This document shows, one piece after another, positions 10,298 through 19,133 of a stretch of DNA of 64,000 nucleotides (the first letter of the stretch is position 1; every line of letters begins with the position of its first letter). The DNA lies in the NCBI GenBank assembly GCA_964442355.1, contig CAYTZS010000005.1, forward strand, positions 1 to 64,000, given 5' to 3'. The notes under the pieces are model-generated. The model worked only from the letters and a program-made list of their open reading frames with translations. It was not told where the DNA came from and searched no databases. This DNA comes from UBA6168 sp964442355. Lineage in GTDB: Bacteria; Bacteroidota; Bacteroidia; Chitinophagales; Saprospiraceae. The position numbers were made by a program, and so were the translations under genes.

Positions 10298-11566
10298 TTA
10301 GTTGATGCTTATTTTGGTCTGGTATTCTCCGTCAGAGGATATCACCCTCAAGAGGTACAACCCTTTCGGGTATGTTTTCGTGTCAACGGTGTTGGAACCC
10401 GGCACCAGTTCCCTTTCCAGCTCCACCCTACCCTGCAAGTTGACAATGAATAGTTGGCCTTCTGTGGTTCCCTGAACGTCAACGTTCAGTATTCCGCCTG
10501 ACACCGGGTTCGGGTAGACCCTGCAGGCCAGCTGCTTGGTGCCTTGCCCCTTTACTGGCGAAACCAATAAATCATTGTATGGGGCATCCTTCGATACCAC
10601 GCGAACGTACCGCTTGACGGTGCGCATCTCACCCGAACAATCCTCGAAGGTCATGCCCACTTCATGGGTCCCCACTTCCTGAAACTTGACCGTGACGGTT
10701 GATTTGCCCTGATGTGTTATCAAACCCGTCGATTGCCATATGGGGGGCTTCTTGTTCGGCCCGGAACCCGTGTTCATGCATACCGCAAAGGACGCCGGGT
10801 TACCAATTTCGACCACCTCGCTCCCCGTGAGCCTCGTATTCGGATATTCGAATTCCTCAGAGGTCCATTTTGTGGGCGCCTGTGCATAAGTGCAGCCACC
10901 CCTTATCCTCGCAGAAACCTGCATGGGGGATGCTTTGTCCGCCAATGTCAAGTAAATGCGGTTTGCGTCTGCCCCTGTTTTTTTGAGAAAATGCACTGTG
11001 GTCCCGTTGATGTCCAACCCGTTGACGACAGTCCACTCAACGGTTTCACCGCCAGTAAACGCCATGTCCGACCTCAACGTGAACCAGTTCCCCTCACAAG
11101 ACAAAGGGCCGTCTTCTAGCATGATTCCACGCGGGTCCTGTATGCCCAACCGCACAGGCTCAGTTGTGGACATCAGTACGCTTTCGCCCTTGCAAAGCGA
11201 CAGCGTAAGCCTGCCCACATAGTTCGAGTAGCCGAGCCATTTCACGTTAGCAACTGGGGCCTCATCTCCCATTTGGAAAAAGTCTTGGCTTCCATCGGTG
11301 AACTTGCCGCCGTCCACGTGCCAATGCCACTGGCAGAGGGACATGGTAGACACATCATTCCCGACCTCGAAAACAGCGCGGTATTCCAGCGGGCTACCCG
11401 AACAGGCAACTTCTTTGGGGCCTGAGATGCTGAGTGAGGACGGGCTTGCCGCAACAGGAAGTTGGTGCAGCCAAGTGAGCAAAAGCGACAACCAAAACAA
11501 TCGAAGATTTTTTAGCGTACATCCGGCAATGACCGACGGTTCGGAGGTAGTAAGGAGGTGCTTCAT
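10298..11566 (-). CDS. Secreted protein with PKD-like domains and T9SS sorting domain
   Basis: 422 residues from ATG at 11566. An upstream in-frame start exists but would put 38 residues before the hydrophobic signal (LRLFWLSLLLTWLHQLPVAAS), so I prefer the internal ATG. Beta-rich Ig/PKD-like segments follow (SISGPKEVACSGSPLEYRA; IGNPASFAVCMNTGSG). The end is a classic type A T9SS C-terminal domain: VYPNPVSGGILNV, then VNLQGRV, then YPKGLYLLRVISSDG and a terminal TKISIN. Such domains direct export through the Bacteroidota type IX system and surface attachment. The gene ends 70 bp before the RHS gene on the same strand, so the two may be co-transcribed. Function beyond surface display or secretion is unknown. 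Confidence 0.85.
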   Translation of the reverse strand: MKHLLTTSEPSVIAGCTLKNLRLFWLSLLLTWLHQLPVAASPSSLSISGPKEVACSGSPLEYRAVFEVGNDVSTMSLCQWHWHVDGGKFTDGSQDFFQMGDEAPVANVKWLGYSNYVGRLTLSLCKGESVLMSTTEPVRLGIQDPRGIMLEDGPLSCEGNWFTLRSDMAFTGGETVEWTVVNGLDINGTTVHFLKKTGADANRIYLTLADKASPMQVSARIRGGCTYAQAPTKWTSEEFEYPNTRLTGSEVVEIGNPASFAVCMNTGSGPNKKPPIWQSTGLITHQGKSTVTVKFQEVGTHEVGMTFEDCSGEMRTVKRYVRVVSKDAPYNDLLVSPVKGQGTKQLACRVYPNPVSGGILNVDVQGTTEGQLFIVNLQGRVELERELVPGSNTVDTKTYPKGLYLLRVISSDGEYQTKISIN

Positions 11567-12969
11567 TAGGTTTTGTGCTTTATGCTTCGAGGCAAAATTT
11601 GTTGTGAGAATTCTACCTATCGACAAACATATGTATAAGGGTATTAATCTGCAAATAATATTTTTGCTTATATAAATCAAGTACAGGGTATTGATAACGT
11701 CTCTATGTGGTTTGAAGTGGATTACATGAGGTTCTTCAGTTCACTCCCTATATGGTCTCGAATAAGCGTAATATAGAAATTTGGAAAAGCCAAGTAAGCA
11801 GTGACCTCCGTGAGAAGTAGTTTTGTGACCAATGGTGGTTAGCTCCACTGTTTCAGTTTCGGGTCAATTTGACATCTATTGGTACACATGAAAACAGCTG
11901 GGTAGTTCTTTCATGGAAACCACCTGCTCTAGCCTTTGCGCAAAAGCAATTGCCTAAACGAAATTCTCTTTCTGGTAAAAGTGTAGATTCCCAGTTCTCC
12001 CCAAGCAAAATAAAAACAACCGGGTGGTGCCATCATGTAAAACACCTGCAATCGGCCTCGCTCAAAAGCAATTGCCTAAAGCAAATATTGTAATCCTTAA
12101 AGCAAATACGTTTTGCTTTTGGGTAGAAGGTACTGGCTCTCGGTTTTGCTCCTAGAAAAACAAAAGCAACTGGGTGGTGCCCTCATGTAAAACACCTTAC
12201 AAAACGGTTGCCGCCACATACATAAAGGAGGGTCATCTCAAAGCTTAAAAGGCTTAGATGCAATATTTAAGGCGTACCCAAACCCTTCAGTATGTATGTG
12301 CTAAAGGGGTGAAAACAAGAGTAATAACATTCTAAAAACGAACCACTCCCTACCCTCCTTCATGAAAGCAGCACCCAGTCGGAACGCTAACAGCCGTTTG
12401 CGCACCTCAAAAAATGCACTCCCACACATACATACGAAACAAACGAAATTGGGAGGCTGAACCGGAGATAAACAGCCTGTTTCCGCCAAACACTAGGCCC
12501 GTATGTATGTATGTGCAGAAGGGGTCAAACATCGACGAAAAAAATAGAGGTGCATCCCACACTCTTCCATGGAAGCAGCACCCGGTCTGGGGGTGAAAGC
12601 TTGAGTTGGCAAAATAAAAAAGGCTCTACACTCCATCCACTTCCATGTAAGCAATGCCCAGTCGTAGGGCTAACAGCCGTTTGCGACAGCCCAGAAAGCC
12701 TCTTGTCCAGATTTTACCTTATTAAGGTAACAATTTCCATCTAAAATTCTTGGATAACTGTGAGCATTTGAGGCGAAGTCTACCGCAGACGCTAATACAA
12801 ATTTTAAGTATTAGAGGCTTGCAGGGCCACACCTCGGATTGTTTTGCAAAATTTGCCCTTGTCAATAATTTAATAGCTTTAAATGGAAGCCATATCAGCT
12901 TGAATGCCAAGCTTATTTTGAGTGGAATAAAGGCAAGGCAAACAGCGTTCAAGATTACAACACAGAGAA
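11567..12969. repeat. Gene-free 1.4 kb stretch with degenerate repeats
   Basis: I see no credible gene here. Several short sequences recur. One unit around AAACAACTGGGTGGTGCC..CATGTAAAACACCT appears at 11889-11925, 12011-12047 and 12160-12197. CAAAAGCAATTGCCTAAA recurs at 11941 and 12063. CTAACAGCCGTTTGCG appears at 12387-12402 and 12670-12685, each preceded by CCATG(A/T)AAGCA(G/A)(C/T)(A/G)CCCAGTC-type sequence, with a third partial copy near 12566. TATGTATGTG followed by a purine-rich AAGGGGT run appears at 12292 and 12505. The copies differ by point changes, so they are old. They could be remnants of a duplicated non-coding element; function unknown. Confidence 0.6.
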
Positions 12970-13778
12970 TTAGACGGATGATGAAACACCCCCTTTTTGT
13001 TGTTTAACCCTTAAAAACTTGTATGCTTTGATTGGCTGAAATATCTGCTCCATCTGTTTATCAAATTCCGTAAAATCTATATTGCCCAAGTCATCTAAGG
13101 TGTTGAAGTCCGCACTTTTAAGTGTTTCACAGAACAGTCTCAAGAAAGCCTCGTTACCGATAGTCTTCATAGTGCATAGATGAATGGCATGGTAACAATA
13201 GGCACCAGAGAGCTTATACATTTCCTTCGCCATCTTGAAAACCTGATGGACTTTGATGGCAATTGGAGGTTTTCCGTTGTCCTGAACAACGACGATTAAG
13301 TCTTTCTTGGGTTCGTACCAATAGCTATAATGTTGGGCAGCATTTCTCAATAGGCTGGCATGCTCATGTACCAAGATTTGAAACTTTGGGGGCAATTGCT
13401 TTTTCAGCTTCTTGTCTATGATAAAAGCATAGGAGTCCGTGGAATCAATTTCGACATCGCCTTGTGAAACCCTCCAAAGTTCCCAAACCATCTTTACGTA
13501 ATGCTTGTAAAGGTTTTCAACGACCGAGCCAATGAGGTTCATGGCAATCCTTGCCCGGTGCTCCCCTACCCTCTCCCGGCGATAATCCTTGAAAAGGTGC
13601 TCAGGCTCAACAATCCCTCTTATCAAATCAGGCAAGGACAATCGGTTGAGGATGATGAAGGAAATGAATTGCGCCCTCCCTTCTGCCTCTTCCATCAACT
13701 CAACAAAGGCTCTGCCTTGCTCGCTGTCCGTCTTCAATTGGCGTTTTGAATCTTCCAATTGGTCGCTCGCCCTATTAA

Positions 13779-14645
13779 GAACATGTCTAAAAATTTGAGT
13801 GGCTGAAAAAATGGGAACCAGTGCGTAACTTGGGTTGACCAAAACTTAAGTTATGAACACTCAATTTTCAGAGCTCACTGATTCCCAGTGGGAAGTTATC
13901 AAGGATTTGTTTCCCATCCAAAGAAAACGAAAATATGATTTGCGAAATGTAGTGAATGCTATTCTCTGGATGCTCAGGACAGGCTGCCAATGGCGAAATC
14001 TTGACAGCAAGTACCCATGCTGGCGCATCATTTACTACTACAAGCGTAAATTCGAGCTGGACGGCACGTGGCAAAGATTGAATGATTTCCTCTATGAGCT
14101 TGAACGCTGGATTCAGAACAGGGAGCCTTTGGCAAGCATGGTTTCCGTTGACAGTCAAAGTGTTAAGATTGTTCCTTTTTGCTCAATTGCCAAGGGTGTC
14201 GACGGCAACAAGAAGGTGAACGGTCGCAAGCGGCACATCATCGTTGACACAATGGGCCTCATTATTGGCGTCATTGTCTCGGCGGCGAACCTCAATGACG
14301 GCAACCAGGCCCAGGTATTGTTCAACAGGTTCAAGGAACGGCTCAAACGGTGCAAGAAGGTGCTTGGCGACGGGGCGTACCAAAACGGATTCGACGCTTG
14401 GCTAACAGCGCACATGTCGATTGCTTTGGAGGTGGCATCAAGGCCACAGACGGCAAGAGGATTTGTACCTGTCAAGTTCCGATGGGTCGTGGAAAGAACC
14501 TTTTCTTGGGCTTGTTTCTTTAGGAGATTATCCAAGGATTACGAGAAAACCGTAGAAAGTTCTGAAACTTGGCTACTCCTTATGAATTGTTCCATCATCC
14601 TTTCGAGGATGGTGCCATCAGCAAAATAAATTTTTAGACATGTTC
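13779..14645 (+). mobile_element. IS5-family insertion sequence, complete
   Basis: An 867-bp element with 18-bp perfect terminal inverted repeats (GAACATGTCTAAAAATTT at 13779-13796 and its complement at 14628-14645). It is flanked by a direct TAA (13776-13778 and 14646-14648), matching the TNA-type 3-bp target duplication of some IS5 subgroups. It carries a single intact transposase. Perfect ends, an intact gene and exact frame restoration of the target gene show a recent insertion. It lies antisense to the gene it interrupts. Confidence 0.93.
13853..14629 (+). CDS. IS5-family transposase
   Basis: 258 residues. The N-terminal region (LTDSQWEVIKDLFP, then NAILWMLRTGCQWRNL) is the DUF4096-type domain of single-frame IS5-group transposases, followed by a DDE catalytic domain. 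The triad is visible as D100 (SVDSQSVK), D173 (LGDGAYQNG) and E214 (WVVERTFSW), with the R/K-rich downstream helix (RRLSKDYE) of the YREK-like motif. The length is normal for an IS5-group enzyme encoded in one frame, with no frameshift. It should catalyse cut-and-paste movement of the surrounding 867-bp element. Confidence 0.95.
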   Translation: MNTQFSELTDSQWEVIKDLFPIQRKRKYDLRNVVNAILWMLRTGCQWRNLDSKYPCWRIIYYYKRKFELDGTWQRLNDFLYELERWIQNREPLASMVSVDSQSVKIVPFCSIAKGVDGNKKVNGRKRHIIVDTMGLIIGVIVSAANLNDGNQAQVLFNRFKERLKRCKKVLGDGAYQNGFDAWLTAHMSIALEVASRPQTARGFVPVKFRWVVERTFSWACFFRRLSKDYEKTVESSETWLLLMNCSIILSRMVPSAK

Positions 14646-14938
14646 TAAGCAGTTCTTCAATTTCTATCTGTTTGAGAGAACGCAGCAAGTCCAACAAAAA
14701 GTCCTCAACTTGATGGGTTTCGACAGCCTTCGCCTTCCTGCCCATTTCGTCCTGCATTTGGAACATGGCAGTTTGAAAATAACGGCTGTCCTGAAAGTTG
14801 GCTTTGCTGACAATCGGTTTCAGGTGCTGGTTGAAGAGCTTGGATATTTTTTTCTCGAATGGGTGGGTCTTCATTACTCCTTTAAATTGTTTTGTGATAA
14901 TCCTTGATACATTTTCCAAAATGAAATAGTTTCATGTG

Positions 14939-17900
14939 TCAGTATCGCAGGAATCCCCTGCCACAAACAATTGCCCAATCATTTAATACATCCGCCACCA
15001 TAGTTTCAGGCAAAAACTTGAACTCTATCCTGAGCAAAACTTGCATGTTGTTGTAAAAGGTGTTGACATTATAAGGAAGCTCAAAAAGATACTGAGTGAA
15101 AACCTGCTGGCTCATTGTCCTTCTTTTTTGATATATCAGGCCGTTTGTGCAATAAATTTTCTTCACCAATCTGATAGCCAATTCCGGCCTTGAGCCGAGG
15201 TTTAGCAAACACTGCTCATATTGATTTTCTTGGGCAGCAATGAATTTGAAGAGCTCATTTTCAACAAATGAAAAAGGAAGGGTGAGTCCCGCATATTTAA
15301 ACTGGAGCATTGTAGGAAAGACTTGTTCTTCTAACTGATTCGCCTGTAAAAAATGAGAAAGGAACATTTCCGAGCTAAGACAATTTTTGTGACCATGAAA
15401 CTGACGTAGGAAGAGCAGGTCATCAGAAACAACAACAATTTTGTCATCCAGAGAGCCTGTCAGAAAAAGCGTATCTACCACGAAAGTCCTCATTGGATTT
15501 TCCCCAAAGTTTATCAACTTGTTTTCCCGTTCATCCCTTGCGATATGACCCAACATGGTCAATTTATGACGACTGCGTTTTATTTCGCAATAATCATCCA
15601 ACCATGACAGCAATTCCTCAATGAATTGCAGCCTTATTTCCTTGTAATTTTCAGGATGCGGAATCGGGCGAACCCCTTCACTTGTAATTTCAATGCTAAG
15701 TTTGGATTCGCCTTCCATTGCCACCCTTACCCGTTCCATCTCTATTATTTCCCGCAAAAATGGGGACACCAAAAATTTCTTTGGGAAACGTATGCCGAAC
15801 CTCTTTGTCAATTCATAAAACAAAAAGAATGAGGTGAAATCCAGAGCAAATGAAACGTCTTCATCAATAGCAGGGAAGACCGTTTTAGGCCATACTCTAA
15901 TTCTAGGGCCAAACGAAACAAGTGTGTAATAGGCTCTAATTGGGTTGCCTCCTTGTGATTGCGTATATTCAGAAAAACCAATACTGCGTTCGTTAAAGTC
16001 AAGTATAGCCTTTTCCCTCACCTGCTTTTCTTCGTCGCCCCTTTCACCAAAAAGCTCTACGAAGCGCCTGTTCATTTCTTCGACTGAAGGTGATTCTGGA
16101 AAGTCAATGCGTTCTAGAAAAGCTCCAAATGTTCCATTGCTGTTCTCTGTCAAAATCTCCTTGTAAAGTCCAGCGTATTTATCAAATATGGCCACCACTC
16201 GATAGGAACAAGTAAGTCCAGAAGCTAATTGGCTTCTAACATCCTCCCCAGCTTTTTTACCGATAAAGCAAGAGTATTCTGATTTGGATGCATTTTCAGG
16301 ACTTACCGTTATAAGCTCTAACTGACCATTCGATTCGACTTCGATGATACAATCATTGGTTACCTCGGCCAAAACTTTTAATTCAGATTCCCTATAAAAT
16401 TGAATAAAAGCAGCAAAGTAATTGTATCTTAACTCTTTTTTCTTGGGGTTTTCGGCATAAGGGTATAGCAGCTCAACGGCTTGTTTCGCCATTCCTTGCC
16501 TTAGCATCAAACTCACCAAGCGGAGAACATAATGCTCTGTCAAGCGGAACGATGATAGATATTTTTCGAGGAAAGCTGATAACTCATCTCGTTTTCCCAA
16601 ACGTTCCAAGGCATGTGCTTTGTAAAGGAAAAATTCTTGACTCCCTGGAAAATGTTGCATTCCAATTTCTGCGACTTCGGCAATCTGTTCAGGGTCTGGT
16701 ATTTGTTGCAGCAGCATAATTTCCCAGTGCAAAAACCTATCATTATTTTTGAAGCCTTGCCTTCTCCAAGATTCCAGCCGTTGCAAAAACTCGTAGTCGT
16801 CGTGATGAGTAATGGCAAGTGTTTCAATGTATCGGATATGCTCGATGGATTCTTCGTCAAAATTGGCCGTATCCTTAAATACATCTAGTGCTTCCATATG
16901 ATGCCCACTCCGAGCCAGCAACTCGCCAATGACCACCTTGAAATAATTATCTTCTTCCTTTTCTAATTTTTGATAAAAACCCAACGCCTTCTCCTTTTGA
17001 GTTTCGGATGGAAAGGTTGCCCAATAGGCCATAAGCTCTGCTAACTGTCTTTCTTTAGGGTGGGTCAACTTTGATTGAAACCGTTCCCAATGAGCTATCC
17101 GCATCTCCTGCGAATCTGTAAAATCGTACAAAATCGCAATAAAAAATTGAAAGTCGCCTCCTCTGATTTCTTCCACGCTTTCAAAATAAGTTTTAAGGGC
17201 ATTTACTGCTGGCTCCGTTTCTCCGTTCATTCTTAGAGAAAATGCTTTGGGAATCAAGATTCTCTTGTCAGGTGAATAGGCCAATGAGTCGGCCAATTGA
17301 AAAAGTTCATCAAAAAGGCGATTTTGCAAAAGGATGAATCCCATCGGTATTGCAACTTCCTTTTTGATATTTTCCGGCAGCGAATTTTGAAAAATTTCAT
17401 GAACCTTTTGGGCCTCCGTGAGAGTAGCGTTCAGGCAGTATTTAGCAAAGTGCAACTCGAATCGGTAATAGCCTAAAAATTGCCATTTTTCAGTTCCTTC
17501 AAATGCTTGGAGAACCTTTTCACTGAATGCCACAGCTAGTGGAAGCCGGGGATGAGTCTTAATAGAATGGTGAACCCCCTCAGGGAGCAGTGCATGTTCT
17601 TTGAGGATAGCACCAATATAAAGATTGGCAAGCATCAACCAATAGCCTTTGTTTTCAAAAGTTATTACCGGGGGTAATGTAATTTCTGCCTCCAACTCTT
17701 CTCGGAAGATTTCCCCGATGTCTTCATACTGTTGATGTTGAACACAAAATCCAGCTAAACGGACTTGGAAAGCTTGGCGAGATTTATTGAAGTCCAAAAT
17801 GGCAGATGGAACACCTTTCAACTTTTCCTCTATTTTGCCCTCCCCCATGAAAGTCTTTGCTGCCCATGCAAATGGATTGTACGGAGAAGTTTCAAGAATT

Positions 17901-18700
17901 TCATCGACCAATAATGATGCAGTATCAAATTTTCCCCGGTCAACGAATACCCGCAATGCCCTTTCCCTCGCCTCCATATTTTTGGGAGAGATTTGCCATG
18001 CTTCCAACCATAAATCAGCGCCTTTTTCAAGTTCACTTTGCTCAAAAAGGCAGACACCTTTCAGCAGAAGGATATTCGCTTGGTTAGTTTCGAGCGCATT
18101 CACTTTTCTTAGCCCCACCTCTAACTTTTCCAAATGGCGCAAGGCGGTTATGAACTGAAAAGCATTTATATCCTGGCGTATTTGCTCAAGCCAGTCAAGG
18201 TGAACAGAATCGGTAACTTTTGCCCTCAATTCTTGGAGAATCTGGGTGGTACTATCTTCTATTTTTTGATGAATTGCTTTGGTAGATTCACTGATTTCGA
18301 AAATCTTCACCTTATAATTTTCCTTAATAAAATGCTCTTTCAACTCTTTGCTCTCATTTATAAACTGGTGAAAAAGTTCGAAGAATCTATTGAGCTGTTC
18401 TTGGTTGGGCGGCAAAATACGAGGGTCTTCTGCAAGGTGCCTCCTAAAATCATGTATGGAAAGTGATTCGCCGAAAAGGACAAAACGGATTAGGAAGTCG
18501 TTGGCCTTTTCTGAAGCGAAAAAATAAAGTTTACGGTCATCAGGAAGCAAGGGAAATTGCTTTTGGTATGCATCTACTGTTTGATTGATAACCTTCTGGA
18601 GTTGCTGCTTGTACGTAGTCTCATTAACTATTTTGAGTCCTTTTTCAATAAGACGTGACCATATGGTTTCAATAAAGGCGCTTTGTAAGGCTTCGAGCAT
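14939..18700 (-). CDS. TPR / GreAB-C-like / PIN nuclease of a conflict operon
   Basis: 1253 residues. A helical N-terminus is followed by a long array of TPR-like helical hairpins (about 175-800; for example LLKGVCLFEQSELEKGADLWLEAWQ). Next comes a small beta domain near 830-890 (ENASKSEYSCFIGKKAGEDV) resembling the GreA/GreB C-terminal fold. The C-terminal ~330 residues form a PIN-like RNase: ALDFTSFFLFYEL holds the first acidic position and IVVVSDDLLFLRQF the later DD pair. This TPR-GreAB-C-PIN architecture is known from predicted prokaryotic conflict systems. Known PIN domains cut RNA with metal ions bound by acidic residues. The gene starts 88 bp after the ubiquitin-like cassette and is followed by the broken HEPN-motif gene, all on one strand, which suggests one defence operon. 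Domain boundaries are approximate. Confidence 0.8.
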   Translation of the reverse strand: MLEALQSAFIETIWSRLIEKGLKIVNETTYKQQLQKVINQTVDAYQKQFPLLPDDRKLYFFASEKANDFLIRFVLFGESLSIHDFRRHLAEDPRILPPNQEQLNRFFELFHQFINESKELKEHFIKENYKVKIFEISESTKAIHQKIEDSTTQILQELRAKVTDSVHLDWLEQIRQDINAFQFITALRHLEKLEVGLRKVNALETNQANILLLKGVCLFEQSELEKGADLWLEAWQISPKNMEARERALRVFVDRGKFDTASLLVDEILETSPYNPFAWAAKTFMGEGKIEEKLKGVPSAILDFNKSRQAFQVRLAGFCVQHQQYEDIGEIFREELEAEITLPPVITFENKGYWLMLANLYIGAILKEHALLPEGVHHSIKTHPRLPLAVAFSEKVLQAFEGTEKWQFLGYYRFELHFAKYCLNATLTEAQKVHEIFQNSLPENIKKEVAIPMGFILLQNRLFDELFQLADSLAYSPDKRILIPKAFSLRMNGETEPAVNALKTYFESVEEIRGGDFQFFIAILYDFTDSQEMRIAHWERFQSKLTHPKERQLAELMAYWATFPSETQKEKALGFYQKLEKEEDNYFKVVIGELLARSGHHMEALDVFKDTANFDEESIEHIRYIETLAITHHDDYEFLQRLESWRRQGFKNNDRFLHWEIMLLQQIPDPEQIAEVAEIGMQHFPGSQEFFLYKAHALERLGKRDELSAFLEKYLSSFRLTEHYVLRLVSLMLRQGMAKQAVELLYPYAENPKKKELRYNYFAAFIQFYRESELKVLAEVTNDCIIEVESNGQLELITVSPENASKSEYSCFIGKKAGEDVRSQLASGLTCSYRVVAIFDKYAGLYKEILTENSNGTFGAFLERIDFPESPSVEEMNRRFVELFGERGDEEKQVREKAILDFNERSIGFSEYTQSQGGNPIRAYYTLVSFGPRIRVWPKTVFPAIDEDVSFALDFTSFFLFYELTKRFGIRFPKKFLVSPFLREIIEMERVRVAMEGESKLSIEITSEGVRPIPHPENYKEIRLQFIEELLSWLDDYCEIKRSRHKLTMLGHIARDERENKLINFGENPMRTFVVDTLFLTGSLDDKIVVVSDDLLFLRQFHGHKNCLSSEMFLSHFLQANQLEEQVFPTMLQFKYAGLTLPFSFVENELFKFIAAQENQYEQCLLNLGSRPELAIRLVKKIYCTNGLIYQKRRTMSQQVFTQYLFELPYNVNTFYNNMQVLLRIEFKFLPETMVADVLNDWAIVCGRGFLRY

Positions 18701-18788
18701 AGTTGAAGTTTGAATAAGTTTATTTTTTTGTGGTCATAAAATTATATGATGTTTTCCATTCGTATTGCATCATCATATTTTAAAGAGT

Positions 18789-19133
18789 TCACACCCACAA
18801 CACCCTCCCCTCCCTCAAAAAGAAGTGCGCCCTGCACCCCTTCGTCCGATTGATGGAAGGAGTAACCGAAAAGGACTTTCCCTTGTGCCGCTCCACCCGC
18901 CAAAGCGGTCTTGCTGTGGGCAGCAGGTTCAAGTAGATGACCTCTCGGCAGCTGCATGGGCAGCGGAACACGAGACACCATTTGTAGCCTTCTGCGCCCA
19001 CCCAATAGGCAACCCGGCGACGGATGCTGCTTTCCTCCGGCATCTCTTCCACACTTTTCAGGGCGTAGCGACAGAAGTGCCGGGAGAACCACAAGCGGAT
19101 TCTCCCGACAAATTGTTTCCATAGCCTATTCAT
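18789..19133 (-). CDS. DUF6527-like small protein of ubiquitin-like cassette
   Basis: 114 residues. The start at 19133 is chosen because its ATG overlaps the TGA of the E1 gene (ATGA), implying translational coupling. The core YWVGAEGYKWCLVFRCPCSC, then NLLPTARPLWRVERHKG, then TPSI..KGCRAHFFLREGRV matches what I know as DUF6527. That small family often accompanies prokaryotic ubiquitin-like/E1-JAB genes. The Cys pattern C-x-C-x-C plus a later C-x2-H could bind zinc. It is the third gene of the cassette. Its biochemical role cannot be read from the sequence; a peptidase or regulator of conjugates would fit the context. Confidence 0.78.
   Translation of the reverse strand: MNRLWKQFVGRIRLWFSRHFCRYALKSVEEMPEESSIRRRVAYWVGAEGYKWCLVFRCPCSCREVIYLNLLPTARPLWRVERHKGKSFSVTPSINRTKGCRAHFFLREGRVLWV

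Larger units (their letters stand above)
12970..14874 (-). pseudogene. HEPN-motif protein split by IS5-family insertion
   Basis: The N-terminal part runs 14874-14649 and the C-terminal part 13778-12970. Excising 13779-14645 with one TAA copy joins them in frame at EELL|NRASDQ, giving about 344 residues. An upstream TTG at 14919 is an alternative start. The C-terminal half contains HASLLRNAAQHYSYW; RNAAQH is an R-x4-H signature in the RN form typical of HEPN RNases of toxin and abortive-infection systems. The rest is predicted helical and not recognised. It follows the TPR/GreAB-C/PIN gene by about 64 bp on the same strand, so it was probably the last gene of that operon. The insertion should abolish a full-length product. 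HEPN assignment rests on the motif and helical character, so it is likely but not certain. Confidence 0.7.

Noticed and set aside
18742..19122. Alternative minus-strand frame overlapping the DUF6527-like gene
   Set aside because: The frame at 18789-19133 has the family core and an ATGA overlap with the E1 gene; the alternative has neither.
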